Origin: DYJB01 sp963777165
GTDB taxonomy: Bacteria > Chloroflexota > Anaerolineae > Anaerolineales > E44-bin32
Reading direction: 5' to 3'
DNA length: 64,000 nt
NCBI GenBank assembly: GCA_963777165.1
Contig: CAVZPO010000009.1
Location: forward strand, 50,824-114,823
Every line of letters begins with the position of its first letter. Positions within the stretch are counted from its first letter, which is position 1. Both the position numbers and the translations under genes were made by a program. Shown here piece by piece: positions 8,463-18,190 of the stretch. Under the pieces are notes generated by a model. That model saw only the letters and a program-made list of their open reading frames with translations, was not told where the DNA came from and did no database searches.

Positions 8463-9233
8463 ATGGACCCCTCCCGAACACAAGCTGAGCAGGACTATCT
8501 CAAGGCCATCTACGACCTGGGCGAGGCCGGGGGGCACGTCGCCACCAGCCAGCTGGCGCGGCACCTCGGGCTCTCGCCTGCTTCCGTAACCGGGATGCTG
8601 CAGCGCCTGGCGGCGGCCCAACCGCCTCTGGTCGCCTACCACAAACACCATGGCGTGGAGCTCTCATCGGCGGGGAGGCGTGAAGCCTTGCGCGTCGTCC
8701 GGCACCACCGCCTGATCGAGTCGTTCCTCCATACTTCCCTGGGCCTTGCCTGGGATGAAGTCCACGTTGAGGCGCATCGCCTCGAACACGCCATCTCGCC
8801 GATGGTGGGCGAGCGGCTGGCGGCGGCGCTCGGCGAGCCGACACGCGATCCGCACGGCGACCCGATCCCGGATCGAGAGCTCCGGCTCCCGACCATGTCG
8901 GATTCTCCGCTCAGCGGCGTGAGGCCGGGGACACCGGTGGTGATCCGCCGGGTCGACGACTCGGATCCGGCGTTCCTCCGTCACGCCGCGGAGCTTGGCT
9001 TGGTGCCCGGCGCCTCGCTCCAGGTCGGCGGGACGTCGCCCATCGACCGCCTGCTGAGCATCCACCTGGAAGACCGGGCCGAGCCGCTGGTGCTCGGGCC
9101 GGCGATCAGCGACAGGGTCTTTGTCGAAGTGGCGAAAGAAGATAGCCGCAATTCGGGAAGCACCCGAGCTCAGTCAGCCTCTGGGCTGGATGGCGAGCTC
9201 GCGGGCGGTCGAGATCTTCCTCGGATCGCGTAG
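8463..9233 (+). CDS. DtxR/MntR-family metal-dependent regulator
   Basis: The 256-residue protein has an N-terminal winged helix (residues about 5-65, AEQDYLKAIYDLGE then SQLARHLGLSPASVTGMLQRL), a dimerisation and metal-binding segment (residues 75-140, with His-rich RVVRHHRLIESFL and HVEAHRLEHAI), and a C-terminal SH3/FeoA-like domain (residues about 155-225). This is the full DtxR layout. The last 30 residues are a non-conserved tail. It opens a cluster with a multicopper oxidase, a ZIP transporter, a cupredoxin and an FeoB-like fragment, so it probably senses Fe2+ or Mn2+ and represses these genes. Confidence 0.85.
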   Translation: MDPSRTQAEQDYLKAIYDLGEAGGHVATSQLARHLGLSPASVTGMLQRLAAAQPPLVAYHKHHGVELSSAGRREALRVVRHHRLIESFLHTSLGLAWDEVHVEAHRLEHAISPMVGERLAAALGEPTRDPHGDPIPDRELRLPTMSDSPLSGVRPGTPVVIRRVDDSDPAFLRHAAELGLVPGASLQVGGTSPIDRLLSIHLEDRAEPLVLGPAISDRVFVEVAKEDSRNSGSTRAQSASGLDGELAGGRDLPRIA

Positions 9234-9269
9234 ACGCATGAATCGGAATCGGTGAGTGGAGACGATGTT

Positions 9270-10295
9270 ATGAAAGCACCCCGAGGAGTACCACGCCGCG
9301 ACTTCCTGCGCATGGGAGGCTTCGGCGCCCTGGCCCTGGCAGTCGGCGCCGCAGTCTGGCCCGGCTCGACAGCTCGCCGGCGGGCTTCAGAGCTCGGACC
9401 CGGCCATCAAGGACATGACGGCGGTGCGCTCATGCCCGGTTTCAACCGGGATGTGGACCATGCCGCCAATGGGTTCAATCCCTCGGATACGCTGACCGAA
9501 TTCGACTATGGCACGGTCAGCACGCTTCCGGACGGCCGCACGCTGCGCGAGTACCACCTGTTTTCCGGCGACAAGGACATCGAGGTGGCGCCGGGGGCGC
9601 ACTTTCCGGCGTGGGTCTACAACGGCCGCCTCCCGGGACCGACCCTGCGGGCGCGCCAGGGTGATCTCCTGCGCGTGCATTTCACCAACGGCAGCGCCCA
9701 TCCGCACACGATGCACTTCCACGGAGTCCATCCGGCCAACATGGACGGCGTGTTCGAGGTCGTCCCGCCGGGAGAGACGTTCGTCTATGAGTTTGACGCC
9801 GATCCGTTCGGCTTGCACCTGTACCACTGCCACGTCATGCCGCTGGCCAAGCACATCGCCAAGGGGTTGTACGGCGCGTTCATCATCGACCCGCCGGCGG
9901 CCAGGCCGCCGGCGCACGAAATGGTGATGGTGATGCATGGCCTGGACGTCGACTTCGATGGCGTGAACGACTTCTATGCCGTCAACGGCATCCCCTTCCA
10001 CTATCACAATCACCCGATCAAGATCAAGGCTGGCGAACTCGTGCGGATCTACCTGGTCAACATCTTGGAGTTTGACCTGATGAACTCCTTCCACCTGCAC
10101 GCCAACTTCTTCCACTACTACCCCACCGGCACCAGCCTGACGCCGAGCGAATTCACCGACACGGTGATCCAGGGCCAGGCGCAGCGCGGCATCCTCGAGT
10201 TTCGTTACCAATACCCGGGCATGTACATGTTCCACGCCCACATCACCGAGTTCACCGAGCTGGGGTGGACGGGGATGTTCGAGGTGGAGGCCTGA
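9270..10295 (+). CDS. Two-domain multicopper oxidase, Tat-exported
   Basis: The ATG at 9270 is preferred because GGAG lies eight bases upstream; a GTG at 9252 is in frame. The N-terminus carries a twin-arginine signal (RRDFLRMGGFGALALAVG). Copper motifs are present: HTMHFHGVH near residue 150, HLYHCHVMPL near residue 190, HLHANFFHY and MFHAHITEF near the C-terminus. At 341 residues it is shorter than three-domain laccases and matches small two-domain oxidases. It probably oxidises a metal (Fe, Mn or Cu) or phenols outside the membrane. It sits between the DtxR regulator and the ZIP transporter with a one-base gap to the latter, implying a joint metal oxidation and uptake role. Confidence 0.85.
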   Translation: MKAPRGVPRRDFLRMGGFGALALAVGAAVWPGSTARRRASELGPGHQGHDGGALMPGFNRDVDHAANGFNPSDTLTEFDYGTVSTLPDGRTLREYHLFSGDKDIEVAPGAHFPAWVYNGRLPGPTLRARQGDLLRVHFTNGSAHPHTMHFHGVHPANMDGVFEVVPPGETFVYEFDADPFGLHLYHCHVMPLAKHIAKGLYGAFIIDPPAARPPAHEMVMVMHGLDVDFDGVNDFYAVNGIPFHYHNHPIKIKAGELVRIYLVNILEFDLMNSFHLHANFFHYYPTGTSLTPSEFTDTVIQGQAQRGILEFRYQYPGMYMFHAHITEFTELGWTGMFEVEA

Positions 10296-10296
10296 G

Positions 10297-11499
10297 ATGA
10301 GCAGCCCGACTCCCGCCACCGCCAATCACCGCCCGCGACCAGATCTGAAGACCCTGGTGTTGTTCGCCGTCCCCGTCCTGGTCCTGGCGGGCGTGATCGC
10401 CGCTTTCCTGTTCACCGCCGGCGCGGGCCTGAATGTGGAACCCGCTGCGCCGATCGAGGCCCTGACCTTCGACCGGACCGTCCTGCGACCCGGTGCGATC
10501 GAGCTGCATCTTCGCAACACAGGGCCGCGCACGTTGACCCTCTCGAGCGCGATTGTGAATGAGACCGTCTGGCCGTTCCGAGCCGAACCGAGTGAGGTGA
10601 TCCCACGGCTCGGCCGGGCGACGCTCACACTCACCTACCCATGGATCGCCGGCGAGCCCCTCGGGATCAAGCTCTTCACGGCCAACTCGATTGGCTTCGA
10701 GACGGTGATCGCAGCCGCCTCCGCGACCGTGCTCCCGAGCAACACGACGTGGCTGAGCTTCACGCTCATCGGACTGTACGTCGGGGTGATCCCCGTGCTT
10801 CTGGGCATCTGCTGGTATCCGGCGCTGCGGCGCATGGGGCCGCGTGCTTTCATCTTCCTGATGGCGCTGACCGTCGGCCTGCTCCTGTTCCTGGGGATCG
10901 ATGCCGTCAGCGAGGCGCTCGAAGTCGCCGCGCGCCTGGGCAGCCCGTTCCAGGGCGTCGGGCTCGTGGCGACCGGCATCGTGGGCACCTACCTGTTGCT
11001 GGATGCCATCACCCGCTGGCAATCGACGACCGGGCGAGGGGAGGCCGACCAAAGGCTCACGCTGGCGATGATGATCGCCGTCGGGATCGGGTTGCACAAT
11101 CTGGGGGAGGGCCTGGCCATCGGCGCCGCGTACCGCGTCGGCGAGGCAGCTTTGGGAACCTTCCTGGTCATCGGCTTCGTCCTGCAAAACATCACCGAGG
11201 GGCTGGGCATCATCGCCCCCGTCGTTCGGGATAGCCCGTCCATCCGCCGGCTCATCGGACTCGGTCTGATCGGGGGCGCGCCGGCGATCGTCGGAGCATG
11301 GATCGGCGGATCGATCGAGTCCGCCCCGCTGGCGGCACTCTTCCTGGCGATTGGCGCCGGAGCGGTATTCGAAGTCATGGTCGAGGTCGCCCGACTGATC
11401 CAACGCCAGACGGCCAAGCAAGCGATGCCGCTGAACGTCTTCTCGGGCGTGATGGCGGGCATGCTGCTGCTCTACGTTACCGGGTTCCTGGTGAAGTAG
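10297..11499 (+). CDS. ZIP-family metal transporter with extra N-terminal beta domain
   Basis: The 400-residue protein begins one base after the oxidase stop, with GGTGGAGG inside the end of that gene as ribosome site. A first membrane helix (residues 18-42) is followed by about 110 residues of beta-rich, probably extracytoplasmic sequence (EALTFDRTVLRPGAIELH onwards), then eight or so helices with the ZIP signatures HNLGEGLAIG and NITEGLG. These hold the metal-binding His, Asn and Glu residues. The beta domain is not part of standard ZIP proteins and may receive metal from the oxidase or cupredoxin (inference). It likely imports Fe2+, Zn2+ or Mn2+. Confidence 0.82.
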   Translation: MSSPTPATANHRPRPDLKTLVLFAVPVLVLAGVIAAFLFTAGAGLNVEPAAPIEALTFDRTVLRPGAIELHLRNTGPRTLTLSSAIVNETVWPFRAEPSEVIPRLGRATLTLTYPWIAGEPLGIKLFTANSIGFETVIAAASATVLPSNTTWLSFTLIGLYVGVIPVLLGICWYPALRRMGPRAFIFLMALTVGLLLFLGIDAVSEALEVAARLGSPFQGVGLVATGIVGTYLLLDAITRWQSTTGRGEADQRLTLAMMIAVGIGLHNLGEGLAIGAAYRVGEAALGTFLVIGFVLQNITEGLGIIAPVVRDSPSIRRLIGLGLIGGAPAIVGAWIGGSIESAPLAALFLAIGAGAVFEVMVEVARLIQRQTAKQAMPLNVFSGVMAGMLLLYVTGFLVK

Positions 11500-11624
11500 G
11501 CCCCTGACCGCGCCAAGAGCTCTTCGGGATCGTCAGGTGCGCGAGCGGACATGGGAGAGACTCGAGAAGACGAACGGCCGGCGGGTCTGCTTCCCGGCCG
11601 AGAAGTGAATTCCAGGCAGGCAAG

Positions 11625-12014
11625 ATGGAGGCGGTCTTGGTAGTTCGAAACGTGCGCTTTCGTTGGGTGACCGTGCTGCTGCTGGCCGCGATCCTCTCGG
11701 GTTGCAGTCGCGAACCTCTAGGGCCGCCCCGGGCCGTGAAGCTGGAGGTCACGGAGTTCACGATCACCCCGAGCGCAATCACCGCCGAGGTAGGCGAGCG
11801 TATCAGCTTCAGGGTTTCCAACAAGGGCGTGCTCGAGCACAACGTGTCGATCCAGGACCCGAGTGGAGAGGAAATCGCGCTCTTGTCCGTGATGCCCAAC
11901 CAGCATGGGACGCTGCAGATCGAGCCTTCCACGCCGGGTCAGTGGAGGATCATCTGCACTCTCCCCGGACACGAGATGGCCGGGATGACGGCGACGCTGA
12001 CGGTCGGTCCGTGA
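11625..12014 (+). CDS. Cupredoxin-domain lipoprotein
   Basis: The 129-residue protein has a hydrophobic signal ending in the lipobox LSGC at residue 27, so it should be membrane-anchored. The mature part is a single cupredoxin fold with the type-1 copper ligands visible: His in LEHNVS, then Cys, His and Met in CTLPGHEMAGM. It probably carries electrons or copper at the outer face. It follows the ZIP gene after 125 bases and belongs to the metal cluster. Its redox partner may be the multicopper oxidase (inference). Confidence 0.8.
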   Translation: MEAVLVVRNVRFRWVTVLLLAAILSGCSREPLGPPRAVKLEVTEFTITPSAITAEVGERISFRVSNKGVLEHNVSIQDPSGEEIALLSVMPNQHGTLQIEPSTPGQWRIICTLPGHEMAGMTATLTVGP

Positions 12015-12213
12015 GAGGGAGGGCCACCGCACAGAGCCCGGGCACAGCGGCAGGTGGCAAGCCGCTCCGATCATCGGAGCCCTCTCAGACGCGTGGGCGG
12101 CCTGCGATAGAGCACGGGCGGCCGCCGGGATGCTGCCCATCCCGGCTCAGGTTCTAAATGACCTGCCTCGAGAAGCGTGGTTAAGGCGAGCAGGTCTTCG
12201 GGGAGGCAAGCGC

Positions 12214-12483
12214 ATGAACATGCCGCTGACCCTCATGTGGGCGGGCCTCTGCCTGCTCCTCTTGGTTGCGATCCTCATCGGGCATGGCTGGACGATGCTG
12301 ACGGCGGTCAACCTGATGCTGTTCTCACTGCTGCACAATCCGTGCGGCACGACGATCCTGACCATTTACCGCGAGACAAACAGCAAGAAGTGGGCGGCAC
12401 TGAGCGTCGTCATCACGCTCGGCGTCGCCTTCCTGGTGACCTTCCTCACGGCGACCGTGGCGCGGCTGGCCGGGTGGGTGTAA
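12214..12483 (+). CDS. FeoB C-terminal-like small membrane protein
   Basis: The start is the ATG at 12214, after a strong GGGGAGG site. The 89-residue product has two or three hydrophobic helices. The middle, LLHNPCGTTILTIYRETNS, matches the last gate segment of ferrous-iron transporter FeoB (the conserved Pro-Cys followed by a RE-x-S motif). The G domain and the other gate helices are absent, so it is a stand-alone stub rather than a full FeoB. It may be a subunit or a relic. Its place in a DtxR-led metal cluster supports an iron-related role. Confidence 0.6.
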   Translation: MNMPLTLMWAGLCLLLLVAILIGHGWTMLTAVNLMLFSLLHNPCGTTILTIYRETNSKKWAALSVVITLGVAFLVTFLTATVARLAGWV

Positions 12484-12982
12484 GACCGGCGAGGCGACCG
12501 GATCCATTGGGTCCGCGGCACATCTCCGCGCCCACGGGTTGGCTCAATCCCGGCGGCCTGCCCCAGGTCGCGGGGGCGATCTCCGGGGCATGACGTCCCA
12601 TCCGGGGCGGCTAGCGCAGTGGCACCCCACATCGCTCGCAGGCGTCTGGGATGCCCAAACTGGACATAAGCCCAAGCAGCACGGAACAGCGGGGGCGGTC
12701 CACGCCGCGTCGGCCTAATTCCAATGCGGCCAGGCAAAGTGAGTCCCGCCATGGAATCGCGAGCGACCCTGCATAAGAGTCCATCTCACCCAGTCTCAAT
12801 CTGGGCGGAGTGTCCGGGATCGCGAGCTGGCGTCGGTTGCGGTCCGACAGCCTTGGCCCGTTTTCGCCGCGGGGCCTGGCCAGATCGCTAACGAGAGACT
12901 CGGTTCGAAGGCGGATTGTCGGTATAATCCCGCGCGACGAGTGGCGAACCCCGCTCTCCCCATTCAACCGAGGAAGTCCTGT
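12484..12982. other. Intergenic region with probable dynamin-gene promoter
   Basis: No gene is supported in these 500 bases. A TATAAT box at 12923-12928 lies about 55 bases before the dynamin-like start; no strong -35 box is visible. Confidence 0.45.
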
Positions 12983-14734
12983 ATGCGATCGCAACTGCTC
13001 ACGGATCCACAGGCCCGTTTTCTGCGGGAAGAGAAGGAAGCCCTGGCAGAAGTTCGCCAGGCCCTCACTGATCTCGAGGTGCCGGCGGCTGCGCTGGCGA
13101 TGCTGCAGAAGGCCATCCTGCAGCTCGACGAGCTGTTCCTGCTCGTCGTCGTCGGGGAGTTCAACGCCGGCAAGAGCGCGCTGGTGAACGCGCTGCTGGG
13201 CGAGAAGGTGCTCCCCGAGGGCGCGACGCCGACGACCTCGCGGGTTACGCTGGTGAAGTGGGGCGAGCAGCCCGGCGAGGAAGTCGTCGACGAGGGCTAC
13301 GCCATTGTGACCCATCCTTTGCAGCTCCTGAAGGAGCTGAACATCGTGGATACGCCGGGAACCAATGCGGTCATTCGGCGGCACGAGCGGCTGACGGAGG
13401 AATTCGTCCCGCGGAGCGACCTGGTAATCTTCGCCACCTCCGCAGACCGCCCGATGACGGAAAGCGAGCGCCAGTTCCTGGAACGCATCCTCGCCTGGGG
13501 GAAAAAGGTCGTGTTCGTGTTGAACAAGGCCGACATCCTGGAAGGGGATGCCGCCCTGCAGGACGTCAGGGACTTCGTCCTCAAGCATGCTACCCGCGTG
13601 CTGGGCGACGCCCCCGAGTTGTTTCCGGTCTCCGCCCGGCTGGCCCAGCGCGCCTGGGACGCCGCCGACCCCGAACAGCGCCGCCAGTTCCGGGACGACA
13701 GCCGCCTCGACGATTTGGAGCAGTACATCGCCGCGAGCCTGGACGACGCCACGCGCCTGGTGCTCAAGTTCACCAATCCGCTGGGGGTCGCGGACAACTT
13801 GGCCGCGCAGGCCGAGGCAACGGTTCGGGAGGAAGCCGAAGCGGCACGCGAGGATGGCCAGACCGTCGTCTTGCTTGAGGGCGTCATCACGGCATACGAG
13901 CGCGAGCTGGCGAGTGAGCTCCCGCCGCGGTTGGCCGAAGTCGAAACCATCCTGCACCGGCTCGAGCAGCGCGGCCTCGACTTCTTCGATAGCACGTTGC
14001 GCCTGACCCGGATCAAGGATCTGGCGCGCGGAGACCGGGTACGTGCGCAGTTTGAGAAGGAAGTCCTCGCGGATGTACCGCTGCAGATCGAGTCGCAGGT
14101 CCATCGGTTGATCGATTGGCTGGTGCAGAAGGACTTGCGCGAGTGGCAGCAGGTCATGACCCACCTGCAACGCCGCCGGGCGCGCCGCCTTGAGCTCTCG
14201 GTGGGGGAGAGCCTTGGGCCGCGAGAGACCCGTCGGCGCGAGCTGATCGACAGTGTCGGGCGGACCGTTCAGTCGATCGTCGAAACCTACGATCGCAATC
14301 TGGAAGCCAGCCAACTCGCCGCAAGCGTCGAGGCGGCGGTGGCGCAAACGGCATTGCTGGAGGCGGGGGCGGTGGGGCTGGGCGCTCTGGTCACGCTGGT
14401 GGTCGCGTCTTCCGCCGTCGATATCACCGGCATGCTGGCCGCCGGCACGCTGGCTGTGCTTGGCTTCTTCGTGATCCCGTACAAGCGCAAGCAAGCCAAG
14501 GACAACTTCAGGGAGAAGATGCGGGCCCTGCGATCGAAGCTGCTGGGGGCGCTGACGACCCAGTTCAACCAGGAGTCAGAAAGCGCCGTCGCCCGGCTGA
14601 AGGACGGCGTCGCTCCCTATACACGCTTCGTCCACGCCGAGCGCGAGCGGATGGTCAGGACAGAAGCTAGCCTGAACAGGATTCGTCAACGCCTGTCCGC
14701 TTTGCGCGCGCGCGCCCAGTCTGTGACGAGCTAG
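12983..14734 (+). CDS. Bacterial dynamin-like GTPase
   Basis: The ATG at 12983 has AGGAAG six bases upstream; the longer frame upstream lacks such a site. The 583-residue protein shows all G motifs: G1 GEFNAGKSALVNALLG near residue 55, G3 DTPG near residue 117 and G4 NKAD near residue 180. A long helical part follows, then a hydrophobic hairpin near residues 470-505 (GAVGLGALVTLVVASS and GMLAAGTLAVLGFFVI) that fits the membrane paddle of dynamins. The family remodels or protects membranes. It stands alone as a transcription unit. Confidence 0.85.
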   Translation: MRSQLLTDPQARFLREEKEALAEVRQALTDLEVPAAALAMLQKAILQLDELFLLVVVGEFNAGKSALVNALLGEKVLPEGATPTTSRVTLVKWGEQPGEEVVDEGYAIVTHPLQLLKELNIVDTPGTNAVIRRHERLTEEFVPRSDLVIFATSADRPMTESERQFLERILAWGKKVVFVLNKADILEGDAALQDVRDFVLKHATRVLGDAPELFPVSARLAQRAWDAADPEQRRQFRDDSRLDDLEQYIAASLDDATRLVLKFTNPLGVADNLAAQAEATVREEAEAAREDGQTVVLLEGVITAYERELASELPPRLAEVETILHRLEQRGLDFFDSTLRLTRIKDLARGDRVRAQFEKEVLADVPLQIESQVHRLIDWLVQKDLREWQQVMTHLQRRRARRLELSVGESLGPRETRRRELIDSVGRTVQSIVETYDRNLEASQLAASVEAAVAQTALLEAGAVGLGALVTLVVASSAVDITGMLAAGTLAVLGFFVIPYKRKQAKDNFREKMRALRSKLLGALTTQFNQESESAVARLKDGVAPYTRFVHAERERMVRTEASLNRIRQRLSALRARAQSVTS

Positions 14735-15113
14735 GCTGTCCCGCGCTCCCGATCGTCCAGACGCTCTCAACCCCTTGAGTTAGGACGAAGCCGCGAGAGT
14801 CCCCACTCAGCGTTCGAGTCCCGGGCGTTTGAACCGATCCTGAGAGGGGCACCACGTGACTGCCCCGAGACGGAGATGGTCTGCGTCTGCTCCTGTCTGC
14901 TGTCCTATGGCTTGCACGGGGGGCAACGAGAGTGCCAGAGCCGTCACTCGGTGTCCTGAACGGCCCGGCTTCTCCCATGTCAGTCACCGTTTAGCGACCC
15001 GGCAGGGTGCTTGCGTGTGGAGAGAATCACTATGCCGGCTCCCAACAGGCTCCAATTGCAGCTCCGCTCACTGGCCCAGTTGAGCCCTAAGGAGCCAGCC
15101 TGCATGGACGCGC
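14735..15113. other. Intergenic region, nothing recognised
   Basis: About 380 bases between convergent genes. Only short open frames in non-coding style are present and no clear terminator hairpin was found. Confidence 0.4.
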
Positions 15114-18090
15114 CTACCGCTCCTCGTCATCTTGACTTCTTGCCTTGGCGAGAACACCCCGCACCCGCGGTGAACTCAAGAAGGCGGATGATCGCGCTGG
15201 ATCACCCATATCCTGAGCGAAGAATGTAAGGATTTCGTTCACCTCTCTTCGAAGCACTTCGCACTTCCCGATATCCCCCTGGGCAGCCTCGAGGTCCGCC
15301 AGCGCGTCCAAGATGGGCCAGAGTGCCAAGCGGGAGTCGCTGGCAACCGCCGCCTCGCGAGCCTCGAGTAAGACCTGGCGTGCCTCCTCGACTTGGCCTT
15401 CTGCCAGCAGTACCTGGCCCTGAAGCCTCAGGGCGTCCGCCAGGTAGAGGCGGCCCCCCAACCGACGCAGGTGGGTGATCAGCCTGTCCACCGACCGGCG
15501 GGCGAGATCCGTGTTCCCCTGGGCGAGCGCCAACTCTCCCGCAGCCATTCCGATAGCCACGCCGCCGAACATGGCTGCCTCAGCAAGGTGCTCGTCCGTC
15601 AACTCGAAACCTGACTGTGAGAGGGCCGCCTGAGCGGAGGGGAGATCCCCGGACATCAGGTAGATCCGGGCTAAGTCCGCCGCGGCCCAATCTCGAGCCG
15701 ATTGAAAGTGCCGGACCGCTTCGTCGACCGCCTGGCGCGCCACGCCCAGGCCGTCCTCGATCGCCCCGGTGCTTGCCAGGGCCAAGCCAAGCTCCGCGCG
15801 AACTCCGGTGATGGCGTAGGCGTTGTTTCCCGCCTCGCCGGCTTCGACAGCCTCACGCAAGGCCGCCAAACCCAGCGCGACCTCGCCTCGATGCAGGAAG
15901 ACGAAGCCCCGGAGAGTTTGTGCGAAGGATACGCCTGAGAGATTGTTGATCGAGCGCCCGATGCTCAAGGCTTCATCCGACAACTGCAACGCCTGGCTTA
16001 ACTCGCCCGCAGCGAGGGATTGCTGGGCGTTGTTCCCAAGGGTGTTGGCCAACATGGGAAGATTGCCGAGCTCCTGCCAAAGGCCGCGCGCCTCGGCGTA
16101 CGATTCTTCGGCTTTCGCTAGATTCCCTGAGATCCAATAGACTCCTGCCAGATCGTGCAGGATAAAGGCCAGCTGCTCATGCGAGGCCAGCTGGCGGGCA
16201 CTGACGAGCAATTCCTCGCCATAGGCGACCGCTTCGTTTGGACGACCGGTGTAACGGCTAATCAAGAGCAAGCTCCACAAGACCCTGGCCTCGGCGGCCC
16301 TATCCCCGGCGGCGCGTGCCAGCCCAAGAGCCGTTCCGGCCAGCCTCCGCCCCTTTTCAGGATCATACGTGACCGTTGGGATGGCGAGCAGGACGGACTG
16401 CGCGGTGAGGGCGGCGAGTAGCAGCGCATTGTCGTCCCGTTGCCGGCCGATCGTTTCCATTTCCTCGTAATTCGCCAGCGCCTTCTGCGATTGTCCGGCA
16501 AGTTCCAGAGCCCGACCCCTGCGCCCGTAGACTTCAATGAGCTGGTGGCTGTCTGCGCCGACCTCGGGAACCAGGGAAATCGCGCTGGTGTAGTGTCCGA
16601 CGGCATCCGCGTTCGCATAGAGTCGGCTTGCCCGGTCCCCGGCACGAATGGCGTATTGCAGCGCCACCTCGGTCGTCCCGGCTTCACGATAGTGGTAAGC
16701 CAGCTGCCCCAGAATGTCGTCGTCCTGGTCAGCGTAAAGGGTCTCCAAGGCCTTGGCTACGTCCTCGTGAAAGTAGGCGCGCCGCGACCGATCGATGGAC
16801 TGGTAGAGGTACTGCCGCACTAGGTGGTGACGAAAGGTGTAGGACGAGAGACGTTGCTGGCGCACGCGGCGGACCCCGGTATTGTTCACCAGCCCGTGCT
16901 CGCGGTCCAGGCTTGCCAGGCGGCCGACGATCGACCGCGGATCCTGGCCGAGAACGATAGCCAGGACCTCGGCGGTGAATGCCTCGCCTTCGACGCTCGC
17001 CGCGTCGAGGATGTCACGGTCAGCTTGCTCCAGCCGGCTGATGCGCTCCCCGATCACGCCCTCGGCTTTCTTGGGGAAGGTCGACCAGTCGATGCCAGGC
17101 CGGCAGGCCCATGTCCCTTGTTGATCTTGAAAGAGATCGCCTCGCTCGCGCAGAGCCTGCAGGAGCTCGGCCAGGAACAACGGATGGCCCTCCGTCTGGT
17201 CATAGAGCGCGACCCGGAATGATTCGTCGAGTCGATTCGGCTCGGCATCCAGCAGTGCGTCGACAAAGCCCCGGCCTTCGGCCGTGTTGGCCGGCGCCAG
17301 CTCGATCATGCCCCTACCGGTATAGCGGCTGAATTCATGCAGCATGGACTCGATCGGGTGACGCTCCCCGTCCTGCCTGGACAAGACCACATCCGGTCGC
17401 AGGGTGCCGAGGATCAAGATCCGCCGATCGGCGATTCGCCGCCCCAGATGAAAAAGCAGCCCGGCCGAGGCCGCGTCCGCCCATTGCAGGTCGTCCAGGG
17501 TGATGATCAGAGGATGATGCTCGGACAGATGGCGCAGGAAGTCGGCGTATTCCTCGAAGACGCCGGTCTGGCCCGAGGGATGGCTCACCGATGGCTGAGT
17601 CGCGGCGCTTCGTCTTCGAGAGATGCTCGAGCTTATCGAGCCAGCCGACTCGCGAAGCCACGGCCTTCCCGAGCATCCCGACCACGCGCGAACCGGGGAT
17701 GACGACGTTGATCAGGTCCGGGGCGATGTCCACCAGGATCTGGCCCGACCGCACGAGAAGGCCTCGCAGGCGTTGCGCGTTGGTGGGCGTGATCGAGCCG
17801 GCGGTCAGCCCCGGGTCGACATCGCCGGTCAGTTCGGCCAGTACCTCGCGGAAGGGGAGGTAGGGATCTCCCTGTCCGTCCAGGCTGTTGCACTCACCGG
17901 AGGCAACCACAAGATCCGGATGGGCGTCCTGCGCCCGTCGTGTGAATTCCCGGAGCAGGGCGGTCTTCCCGGCGCCGGCTTCGGCAGCGACGAAACCTAC
18001 CTGGCCCTGCCCGGCGAGGGCGAGGTTGAGCAGTCCATCCAGCTCCGCCAATTCACGTTCACGTCCAACGAATGCGGCTTGCGCGGCCAT
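15114..18090 (-). CDS. AAA-ATPase with TPR repeats (one frameshift)
   Basis: Two overlapping frames form one gene. The N-terminal part begins at the ATG at 18090 (MAAQAAFVGRERELAELD, with GGTGAGGG upstream) and holds the Walker A motif AEAGAGKTALL. It is read to about 17,590-17,640, where a one-base shift leads into the second frame, which carries Walker B (LIITLDDLQWAD) and about 650 residues of helical TPR-like repeats. This is the architecture of MalT/LuxR-type and adenylate-cyclase-associated predicted ATPases, but there is no C-terminal LuxR helix-turn-helix. The frameshift may be sequence error or real decay. The output domain is unknown. Confidence 0.7.
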
Positions 18091-18109
18091 CGATGCCCTC
18101 ACCGGTGCC

Positions 18110-18115
18110 ATTATA
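18110..18115 (-). promoter_or_regulatory. -10 box of the AAA/TPR gene
   Basis: A consensus TATAAT reads leftward from 18115 to 18110. It overlaps an upstream in-frame ATG at 18111, and the expected transcription start near 18103 supports the ATG at 18090 as the real start. No good -35 box is seen. Confidence 0.5.
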
Positions 18116-18190
18116 TTCGCAGGTGGGCGCGGGGGTCTTCACGATCTAGGGTGACCTGGCCGGTGATGGAGAACGCGGCAAGTTGCGTTG

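Noticed and set aside
12611..14494. 627-residue minus-strand open frame
   Set aside because: Antisense to the dynamin-like GTPase, whose G motifs are unmistakable.
15114..18090. LuxR-type transcription factor
   Set aside because: The ATPase and TPR parts fit, but no C-terminal helix-turn-helix is present before the stop.
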